Shown in pieces: positions 1-4,876 of a stretch of DNA of 9,825 bases (positions are counted from its first letter, which is position 1; every line of letters begins with the position of its first letter). Source of the stretch: Alphaproteobacteria bacterium. GTDB lineage: Bacteria > Pseudomonadota > Alphaproteobacteria > Acetobacterales > Acetobacteraceae. The position numbers were made by a program, and so were the translations under genes. The notes beneath the pieces were generated by a model. That model saw nothing but the letters and a program-made list of their open reading frames with translations. It was not told where the DNA came from and ran no database searches. The stretch is from contig JAMFRY010000123.1 in assembly GCA_026225015.1 (NCBI GenBank), forward strand, positions 1 through 9,825, written 5' to 3'.

Positions 1-128
1 CAGAATGGCCCGTGCAAAGTCAAGCGTGAAAGCCGAATCCCTGCTCCGCGTCAGGCGCCGAAGCGCCTGGAAATGCACCACGCCAAAGATGACTTCCCGA
101 TTTCCAGCAAATCAACTCCGACAGGCTC
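1..128. mobile_element. Possible terminal part of an insertion sequence (right end at 128)
   Basis: I recognise no gene here. The reading frame beginning at base 1 on the + strand is open for 43 codons and stops at the TAG at 130-132, but its product resembles nothing I know. The stretch ends in ...AACTCCGACAGGCTC followed by CTAG (129-132). Read inward on the minus strand the end is GAGCCTGTCGGAGTT, the kind of GAG-CTGT terminus seen in several IS5-family elements, some of which target CTAG. The toxin-like reading frame begins immediately beyond this point and lacks its N-terminus, which fits an insertion boundary. A 7-bp hairpin with a CGAA loop lies at 52-69. The other IS end and the transposase are outside the window, so this is inference only. 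Confidence 0.33.
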
Positions 129-132
129 CTAG

Positions 133-393
133 CGCCACGCATGGGCTACCCGCGCCCGTTCATTCGTGCGAGAACTTCAAACAAGAGCAGTAGAGGTCGG
201 ACGGATGCGCCCGAGCTTTCCGCTTCTCCCAGGCTTTGAACCTCACGGAATCCGCCGCCGCCCGTACCGCGACTAGTTGATCTTCTACCGAATCGAGGAC
301 GACCGGATTTCCATTGTCCATATTCTGCATAGCGCACGGGATTTTCTGCATAGCGCACGGGATTTTGAGGCTCTGTTGTTTCCGGGACAATAA
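133..393 (+). pseudogene. ParE/RelE-family toxin remnant (5'-truncated, internal amber stop)
   Basis: Frame 1 reads without a shift from about 133 to a TAA at 391-393, broken only by a TAG at 274-276. The decoded protein has the layout of a ParE-type toxin of a type II toxin-antitoxin pair. There is an N-proximal helix RARSFVRELQTRAVEVGRM (about 151-207), then a Pro/Gly-rich segment, then the diagnostic C-terminal strands LIFYRIEDDRISIVHIL (277-327), LHSARDF, and the end FEALLFPGQ. The TAG sits where the family usually has the Tyr of a (K/R)DYLIFYR-like strand, so a single-base Tyr-to-amber change would explain it. About 25 N-terminal residues are missing, and the frame begins where the IS-like terminus ends. 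No antitoxin (parD) is visible. It cannot make intact toxin. Family assignment is by motif recognition only, without a search. Confidence 0.62.
323..366 (+). repeat. Exact 21-bp tandem duplication inside the toxin remnant
   Basis: Two identical 21-base units, CTGCATAGCGCACGGGATTT plus T, lie at 325-345 and 346-366. The identity extends two bases to the left. The unit is exactly seven codons, so the remnant encodes LHSARDF twice in a row, whereas ParE-type proteins have this segment once. The perfect identity suggests a recent slippage or duplication event, probably after the gene stopped being under selection. Confidence 0.9.
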
Positions 394-394
394 A

Positions 395-423
395 TGGTAG
401 GGCGGGCAACGCCCGCCCTACCA
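395..423. terminator. Hairpin between convergent parE remnant and lptB
   Basis: TGGTAGGGCGGGC (395-407) pairs perfectly with GCCCGCCCTACCA (411-423) across a 3-base loop. It starts one base after the toxin remnant's TAA and ends one base before the lptB stop codon on the other strand, so it could end transcription from both sides. Read as lptB message, the stem is followed by CATTTATTG, which is only moderately U-rich; on the + strand there is no U tract. The sequence also looks like a mobile intergenic palindrome, so a terminator role is likely but not certain. Confidence 0.65.
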
Positions 424-424
424 A

Positions 425-1189
425 TCAAAGGGTGAACTTCTCGCCCAAATACACCCGCCGCACATCCTGATGCGCGACCACTTCCGCCGGCACGCCTTCC
501 ATCAGCACCTGGCCGTCATGCAGGATATAAGCCCGGTCGATGATTTCCAGTGTTTCTCTAACGTTATGATCGGTGATCAGCACGCCAAGCCCGCGATGCT
601 TCAGATGCGACACCAGGTCGCGGATTTCGCCGACCGCGATCGGGTCGATGCCGGCAAGCGGTTCGTCGAGCAGGATGTAGTTGGGGCCGGTCGCCAGCGC
701 GCGGGCGATCTCGACGCGCCGGCGCTCGCCGCCGGAGAGCGCCAAGGCAGGGGTGCGGCGCAAATGGGTGATGCCGAACTCCGCCAGCAGCCCGTCCAGC
801 AGGGTTTCGCGGCGGCCGCGATCGGGTTCCACAACATCGAGCGCCGCCATGATGTTCTGCTCGACATTCAGGCCGCGAAACACGCTGGCCTCCTGCGGCA
901 GATAGCCGATGCCAAGCCGGGCGCGGCGATACATCGGCAGCGACGAAATTTCGGCGCCGTCCAGGGTGATGGTGCCGCTATCGGGCGGCACCAGACCGAC
1001 GATCATGTAAAAGGTCGTGGTCTTACCGGCGCCGTTTGGGCCCAGCAGGCCAACCGCCTCGCCCCGGCGCACCGAAATGGAGACATTGTGGACCACCGGG
1101 CGCTTCTTGAATTGCTTTCCAAGACCGGTGGCGACCAGACCGCCGGCATTTTCAATCACCCGCAACTTGTCGCTCGCGCCTGAATTCAT
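425..1189 (-). CDS. lptB: LPS export ABC transporter ATP-binding protein LptB
   Basis: Cytoplasmic ATPase of the LptB2FG transporter, which extracts LPS from the outer leaflet of the inner membrane and drives it through the LptC-LptA bridge. The protein is 254 residues, normal for the family (E. coli about 241). All ABC motifs are present: Walker A GPNGAGKTT (50-58), Q-loop Gln99, signature LSGGERRRVEIARAL (151-165) in the form typical of LptB, Walker B ILLDEP (172-177) and switch His208 in TDHN. The start ATG overlaps the lptA stop as ATGA and has a strong Shine-Dalgarno GGAGGA 8 bases upstream. It is the last gene of the kdsD-lptC-lptA-lptB cluster. In many alphaproteobacteria rpoN follows lptB; here a toxin remnant and IS-like DNA follow instead. 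Confidence 0.97.
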   Translation of the reverse strand: MNSGASDKLRVIENAGGLVATGLGKQFKKRPVVHNVSISVRRGEAVGLLGPNGAGKTTTFYMIVGLVPPDSGTITLDGAEISSLPMYRRARLGIGYLPQEASVFRGLNVEQNIMAALDVVEPDRGRRETLLDGLLAEFGITHLRRTPALALSGGERRRVEIARALATGPNYILLDEPLAGIDPIAVGEIRDLVSHLKHRGLGVLITDHNVRETLEIIDRAYILHDGQVLMEGVPAEVVAHQDVRRVYLGEKFTL

Positions 1190-2136
1190 GGCGAGGGTCC
1201 TCCGGGCGCCGGGCTACTAGGCACCACAATGCCCGAAACCTGGCCGCCTTGCGCGGGCAGCAGGGTGGCGACGCCGGTTTTGGTGTTGAGCAGGGCATCG
1301 GCCCCGTTTAGCTGATTCGGACCTCGGATGATATGAACATTGCCGCCAAGCCGCGCCTGGCCTTGATCGGGCAGATAAACCCCGCGATCGCCGGCGGCCA
1401 TTTCGGTTGGGGTGCGGATCACGACATGGCCAATCGCATCGACCCTTTTCAGCCTGCCGCCTTGCTCCAGCATATCCGGCGGACCGCCGGAAGCAGGCTG
1501 GGATGAAGCCGGCTGGGGTGAAGCAGCGGCGGACGGGGCCGGGTCGATATAGCCGATCAACGTGTCGGCAGCGACCGATCTGCCATCATTGGCGACAACC
1601 AGCGCGTTGCCGCGGGCAACGGCCATGCGCTTGACCGAGTAGTACTCGACCGAATCCCTGGCGGTGATGACATCGCTGGGCGTGGTGAGTTTCAGATGCG
1701 CGCCGGTGAGGACCAGAACGGCTTTATCCATGTTGTACACCGCATGGTCGCCATAGGCATTATCGGTTGCGGTGTAGATATGGACATGGCCGGCGGCATC
1801 GAGCTGGTAGATTTCGGTACTGCCATTCTCGAGTGCGTCCTCGGGGCTGGTTGCGGCGGCGGCCGGCGCCGGGGTAGCGGGCGCAGCGCCCGGCTTTTTG
1901 CGGTAATGTGCGATGAGCTGATCCGCCGTGACGGTGACATTACCGCGAACCGCCTTGGCGCTGCCGGTAGCGATGACCACCTGATCGGCCTGCCGCCATT
2001 CGATTCCCTGGCTTGCGGTAATGTTGATCGGAAGGGGTGCGGCCGGCTCAGGTGCAGCCGGCTGCGCAAAAGCCAGCTGCGTTGCGCAGCCGCCGAGCAC
2101 GAAGTTGCCCAGCAGATAAAGCGCGATGCGCTTCAT
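1186..2136 (-). CDS. lptA: LPS transport periplasmic protein LptA (OstA-like)
   Basis: Periplasmic beta-jellyroll protein expected to bridge LptC at the inner membrane and LptD at the outer membrane. An N-terminal signal peptide is clear, with a likely type I cleavage after AFA (residue 24). A lipobox-like VLGGC ends at Cys17, so lipidation is a less likely alternative. OstA-type beta repeats run over about 40-80, 105-195 and 228-295, with recurring (A/R)GN-V/A strands and GD-(H/R)-(A/G)-VY turns. At 316 residues it is much longer than E. coli LptA (about 185). The extra length is partly two Ala/Pro-rich inserts at 82-98 and 199-219 plus a Pro/Gly-rich tail. The start overlaps the lptC stop (ATGA) and has no Shine-Dalgarno, so translation is probably coupled to lptC. 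Sequence conservation in this family is low; the call rests on fold pattern plus position between lptC and lptB. Confidence 0.88.
   Translation of the reverse strand: MKRIALYLLGNFVLGGCATQLAFAQPAAPEPAAPLPINITASQGIEWRQADQVVIATGSAKAVRGNVTVTADQLIAHYRKKPGAAPATPAPAAAATSPEDALENGSTEIYQLDAAGHVHIYTATDNAYGDHAVYNMDKAVLVLTGAHLKLTTPSDVITARDSVEYYSVKRMAVARGNALVVANDGRSVAADTLIGYIDPAPSAAASPQPASSQPASGGPPDMLEQGGRLKRVDAIGHVVIRTPTEMAAGDRGVYLPDQGQARLGGNVHIIRGPNQLNGADALLNTKTGVATLLPAQGGQVSGIVVPSSPAPGGPSP
1198..1203 (-). promoter_or_regulatory. Ribosome binding site of lptB
   Basis: GGAGGA on the minus strand, 8 bases before the lptB ATG and lying inside the last codons of lptA. It is the only clear Shine-Dalgarno in the four-gene lpt cluster: neither lptA nor lptC has one ahead of its overlapping start codon. 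Confidence 0.75.
1490..1519 (-). repeat. 15-bp imperfect tandem repeat in the lptA linker
   Basis: On the + strand GAAGCAGGCTGGGAT (1490-1504) is followed by GAAGCCGGCTGGGGT (1505-1519), 13 of 15 bases identical, with a partial third unit after it. In frame it encodes the Pro-Ala-Ser-Ser-Gln-like units of the second low-complexity insert of LptA. It probably grew by in-frame slippage in a spacer that tolerates length change. Confidence 0.7.
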
Positions 2137-2867
2137 TGCGTGACAGTATTTGGCGCGGTGGGATTTGCCGGGGGCGCCTCAGCCGGGGGGGCCTGTGAAG
2201 CGGGTGGCTCCGCGCCGGTCAGCGTGAGGGTGACAGGGCCGTTGAAAACCACATCCGTGCCGCGGCCGGTCAGATTAAATCCGTTCGCCGCGGTCAAGGT
2301 GCCAAACGGACCCTGGGCTGCCACCGGATCCGTGCTTTTCGCCGTTCCGTCATGCAGGTTGATGGCCGCTTCAGGTGCAGTCATGATGGTGCCGTCATCG
2401 CGGTAGAGCGTGACATTGCCTTTCAACGCCAATGTGTCCTCCCGCTGGTTGAACAGACCGGAATTGGATTTCAACATCAGCCAGGCGCCGGAATTAAGCG
2501 TGATGTCGGCTTCGGGTTTGGCCAGAGCCACATCGTCGCTGCCGCGCTGGTTCGCCTCATCGGCGGTGAGGGTGAAGTGTTGGCCCTGCTGGTCCACACC
2601 GTGATATTGGGCGTTCTGCATGGTGGATTGTGTATCGCTGCCGCCGGCTTGCGGGTGATACACCACGCGGTCGGTAGCGCTGCCCAAGCGCAAATTAGGC
2701 GCCACCGCAAGGATCACCAAAAGAGCGATGGCGGCGACCGGCAACAGGCGTTTCGCCCAGTTGATGGCCTGGCTGCGCCGCGCGATGCCGAGCAAGGCCG
2801 CTTCGCTGCGATGGTGCTTGAGGCCATCCAGTAGGCGCTCGCGCGCGGATTGCTGGGCGGGGCTCAT
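2133..2867 (-). CDS. lptC: LPS export ABC transporter periplasmic protein LptC
   Basis: Bitopic inner-membrane protein that receives LPS from LptB2FG and passes it to LptA. The 244-residue protein has a short basic cytoplasmic N-terminus and one hydrophobic segment at about 41-57 (LLPVAAIALLVILAVAP). A periplasmic beta-rich domain at about 65-220 follows, including GLFN...LALKGNVTLYRDDGT and a second copy of the N(G)F-LTGRG pattern typical of LptC/YrbK. A Pro/Ala tail (220-240) is absent from E. coli LptC (191 residues). The start codon overlaps the kdsD stop as ATGA and its own stop overlaps the lptA start the same way. No Shine-Dalgarno precedes it. Gene order is strong support for the identification. 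Confidence 0.9.
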   Translation of the reverse strand: MSPAQQSARERLLDGLKHHRSEAALLGIARRSQAINWAKRLLPVAAIALLVILAVAPNLRLGSATDRVVYHPQAGGSDTQSTMQNAQYHGVDQQGQHFTLTADEANQRGSDDVALAKPEADITLNSGAWLMLKSNSGLFNQREDTLALKGNVTLYRDDGTIMTAPEAAINLHDGTAKSTDPVAAQGPFGTLTAANGFNLTGRGTDVVFNGPVTLTLTGAEPPASQAPPAEAPPANPTAPNTVTQ

Positions 2868-3871
2868 GCGAGACCGGCCCGCAGCAGGTCGTGAATATGC
2901 AGAATGCCTTGCACCATCCCGGCCTCATCCAGGACGAATAAGGCGGTTATGCGGCGCGGGGTGGCGTTCATCTCGCGCAAGGCGTCCTCAACCAGCGCTT
3001 CAGGGGCAATGGTTTTGGGCGTACGGGTCATGATGGAATCAACGGACCGGCCCAGTAAATCCGGACCCATGGCGCGGCGCAAATCGCCATCGGTGATGAT
3101 GCCGAGCAGGCGGTTTTGGGAATCCACGATGCCAAGGCAGCCAAAACGCTTGGCGTTCATGGTGAGCAAGGCGCGGTCCATCGTGGTGCCGGGGGCGACC
3201 AGCGGAACGTCCTCACCCGAATGCATCAAATCGCGCACATGTTTCAGCCGTGCGCCAAGCTTGCCGCCGGGGTGGAATTCCCGGAAATCATGGGCGGTAA
3301 ACCCACGGCGGGCGAGCAGCGCGATGGCCAGCGCGTCGCCCAGCGCCATTTGCATGGTGGTGCTGGTGGTCGGCGCCAGGCCAATAGGCCCGGCTTCCGG
3401 CGCGGCAGGCAGGATGAGCGCCACATTGCTGGCGCGGGCCAGCGCGCTGAAGGGTGAAGCGGTGATGCCGACCAGGGCCAGGCCGAAGCGCCTTGCATGC
3501 GAGACGAGGTCCGCCAGCTCGGCGGTTTCCCCGGAATTAGAGAGCGCCAGCACGGCGTCGCCCGGGATGATCATGCCAAGATCGCCATGGCTGGCCTCGG
3601 CCGGGTGCACAAAAAGCGCGGGCGTGCCGGTGGAGGCCATGGTGGCGGCGATTTTGCGCGCGACATGGCCGGATTTGCCCATTCCGGAGACAACGATGCG
3701 GCCCGTGGCGCTCGAAAGCAGATCAACCGCCTCGGCGAAGCGCTGGTCCAGCGAGGCGGCGAGCGCATGAATTCCGGCAGCTTCGGTAGCCAAAACGTCG
3801 CGTGCTACCGAGAGATCGCTCCCCGTCTGCGTCACCAAAACAGGCCGCATTGTTGTTTGGCCGTTGGACAT
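2864..3871 (-). CDS. kdsD: Arabinose-5-phosphate isomerase KdsD/KpsF
   Basis: Interconverts D-ribulose 5-phosphate and D-arabinose 5-phosphate, the first step to Kdo for the LPS inner core; cytoplasmic. With the ATG at 3871 the protein is 335 residues (E. coli KdsD 328). An SIS domain spans about 45-190 with GMGKSGH (63-69), His95 in ASHGD, SNSGET (111-116), His194 and FHPGGKLG (199-206). Two CBS domains follow at about 214-262 and 276-332. A longer form would start at a TTG at 3922, and a shorter one at the ATG at 3850. I prefer 3871 because it gives the family length, although none of the three has a good Shine-Dalgarno. It heads the overlapping lptCAB set, so Kdo supply and LPS export are probably co-expressed. 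Confidence 0.94.
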   Translation of the reverse strand: MSNGQTTMRPVLVTQTGSDLSVARDVLATEAAGIHALAASLDQRFAEAVDLLSSATGRIVVSGMGKSGHVARKIAATMASTGTPALFVHPAEASHGDLGMIIPGDAVLALSNSGETAELADLVSHARRFGLALVGITASPFSALARASNVALILPAAPEAGPIGLAPTTSTTMQMALGDALAIALLARRGFTAHDFREFHPGGKLGARLKHVRDLMHSGEDVPLVAPGTTMDRALLTMNAKRFGCLGIVDSQNRLLGIITDGDLRRAMGPDLLGRSVDSIMTRTPKTIAPEALVEDALREMNATPRRITALFVLDEAGMVQGILHIHDLLRAGLA

Positions 3872-3878
3872 GGGAAAT

Positions 3879-3907
3879 ATATGATCCAAAGCATCAGCGC
3901 CGGTCAA
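3879..3907 (-). promoter_or_regulatory. Candidate promoter of kdsD-lptCAB
   Basis: On the minus strand TTGACC (3907-3902) resembles a -35 box. A TATATT lies 20 bases on (3881-3876), and a poorer TCATAT lies at the ideal 17-base spacing (3884-3879). With TCATAT, transcription would begin about at the A of the kdsD ATG, giving a leaderless message; that would fit the missing Shine-Dalgarno. A small inverted repeat ACTGC-N3-GCAGT (3916-3928) lies just upstream. The 11 bases TTGACCGGCGC recur in the promoter region at 4828. Confidence 0.4.
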
Positions 3908-3943
3908 CCGACACGACTGCAACGCAGTGTAAGCAATCCAGTA

Positions 3944-4579
3944 TCAATGGCTGAAAAGGTCCGGTTCCTCATAGCCGAGAAGGTCGAGAAGCGCGCGGCT
4001 GGGCAAAAATTTGTAACATTCCAGGGCCAGATCGAGCCTGGATTCGCGCCGCAGCAAGGCTTCGAGTTTTTCCCAGATCAGGTGCAGATGGAGCACGTCG
4101 GACGCCGCATAGCTAAGCTGTTCTTGGGTCAGTTCGGGCGCGCCCCAATCGCTGGTTTGCTGCTGCTTGGAGATTTCGATGCCGATCAAGTCCCGGCAAA
4201 GATCTTTCAGCCCGTGCCTGTCTGTATAAGTGCGGACCAGTTTGGACGCGATTTTGGTGCAGATGACCGGGGCGGTAATGACGCCAAGCCCGTTATAAAG
4301 TGCTGCGATATCGAAACGGGCGAAGTGGAACAGCTTGGTCACCACCGGGTCTGTCAGCAACGCCTTCAGGTTCGGGCAGTCGGCGCCTTTTCCCCCGAGC
4401 GCGGGCGGGATGATCTGCACCAGATGGGCGTCACCGTCGCCGGCGGAAAGTTGCACGAGGCAGAGCCGGTCTCGCCTTGGGTCAAGGCCCATGGTTTCAG
4501 TGTCGATCGCGACCACGTTGCCGAAGCTGATTCCGGCTGGCAGATCATGCTTATGCAGGTGAATGGCGCCGTTGCTCAT
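3944..4579 (-). CDS. rnd: Ribonuclease D-like 3'-5' exoribonuclease (single DEDDy domain)
   Basis: Predicted cytoplasmic 3'-5' exonuclease acting on RNA 3' ends, for example tRNA trimming. The 211-residue protein is a nearly bare DEDDy domain: Exo I D26-T-E28 in VAIDTETMGLD, Exo II D90 in HFARFDIAAL, and Exo III Y157 and D161 in YAASDVLHL, so all catalytic residues are present. It lacks the C-terminal HRDC domains of E. coli RNase D (375 residues); short forms of this kind are common in alphaproteobacteria. The ATG at 4579 has no good Shine-Dalgarno. It sits 43 bases downstream of tRNA-Leu on the same strand and 72 bases upstream of kdsD. The exact substrate cannot be told from sequence. Confidence 0.88.
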   Translation of the reverse strand: MSNGAIHLHKHDLPAGISFGNVVAIDTETMGLDPRRDRLCLVQLSAGDGDAHLVQIIPPALGGKGADCPNLKALLTDPVVTKLFHFARFDIAALYNGLGVITAPVICTKIASKLVRTYTDRHGLKDLCRDLIGIEISKQQQTSDWGAPELTQEQLSYAASDVLHLHLIWEKLEALLRRESRLDLALECYKFLPSRALLDLLGYEEPDLFSH

Positions 4580-4597
4580 GGATTGTGCTTACCATCC

Positions 4598-4620
4598 CTG
4601 TAAATTCTAAACTGTAAATT
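4598..4620 (-). repeat. 9-bp direct repeat between tRNA-Leu and rnd
   Basis: CTGTAAATT (+ strand) occurs at 4598-4606 and again at 4612-4620, a 14-base period in the AT-rich 43-base spacer after the tRNA. No stem-loop with a U tract is visible, so the tRNA transcript may run on into rnd. Confidence 0.6.
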
Positions 4621-4622
4621 TT

Positions 4623-4709
4623 TGGTGCCCAGGAGAAGACTCGAACTTCCACAACCTTTCGGTCACAGGTACCTGAAACCTGCGCGTCTACCAATTCCGC
4701 CACCAGGGC
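4623..4709 (-). tRNA. tRNA-Leu (anticodon CAG)
   Basis: An 87-base class II tRNA with the encoded 3' CCA at 4625-4623. The D-arm contains GCGGAATTGGTAGACGCG. The anticodon stem CAGGT/ACCTG encloses loop TTCAGGT with anticodon CAG (4675-4673). A long variable arm of the leucine type (GACC-GAAA-GGTT) follows, then T-loop TTCGAGT and discriminator A. The acceptor stem GCCCTGG/CCTGGGC has six pairs and one U5-U68 mismatch, and a G-U closes the T stem. It reads CUG codons, abundant in this GC-rich DNA. The identity is secure from structure; the mismatch is odd but unlikely to be disabling by itself. Confidence 0.97.
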
Positions 4710-4734
4710 ATGGTGTTTTGCCAATAGAGGGCGC

Positions 4735-4763
4735 CGTGTAGCCTTGGCCGCGATGGGCGTCAA
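4735..4763 (-). promoter_or_regulatory. Promoter of tRNA-Leu
   Basis: On the minus strand TTGACG (4763-4758) and TACACG (4740-4735) are separated by exactly 17 bases, a good sigma-70-type arrangement. They leave a leader of about 25 bases before the mature tRNA 5' end. The bases after the -10 box are GC-rich (GCGCCC), as in stringently controlled stable-RNA promoters. It may also serve rnd downstream. Confidence 0.55.
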
Positions 4764-4827
4764 CCCGATGCTAATCCAGAAATCTTTTTGGCGGCGTTTG
4801 TAGTGAAAAGCCTAGCTCTTGCTTGAA

Positions 4828-4859
4828 TTGACCGGCGCAGGACGTACAAGCGGTATAAA
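4828..4859 (+). promoter_or_regulatory. Candidate promoter of the NDUFA9-like gene
   Basis: TTGACC (4828-4833) and TATAAA (4854-4859) are each close to sigma-70 consensus but sit 20 bases apart, longer than the usual 16-18. Transcription would start near 4866, leaving a leader of about 10 bases before the ATG at 4877. TTGACCGGCGC plus a TATA box 15 bases later also occurs before kdsD. Confidence 0.45.
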
Positions 4860-4876
4860 TCGAAAAGGTGCGGGAC

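Noticed and set aside
146..424. Minus-strand frame with a repeated NPVRYAE peptide
   Set aside because: The repeat is only the antisense reading of the 21-bp duplication; the plus-strand frame gives recognisable ParE-type sequence.
470..1183. A 237-codon plus-strand frame opposite lptB
   Set aside because: Antisense shadow: LptB has every ABC motif on the minus strand, and this frame has none of its own.
1696..2406. A 236-codon plus-strand frame opposite lptA and lptC
   Set aside because: Crosses the lptA/lptC junction in antisense and shows no domain; both lpt genes are supported by order, overlap and signal or membrane segments.
3497..4603. A 368-codon plus-strand open frame opposite kdsD and rnd
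   Set aside because: Its sequence is a low-complexity mirror of two genes with complete catalytic motifs on the other strand.
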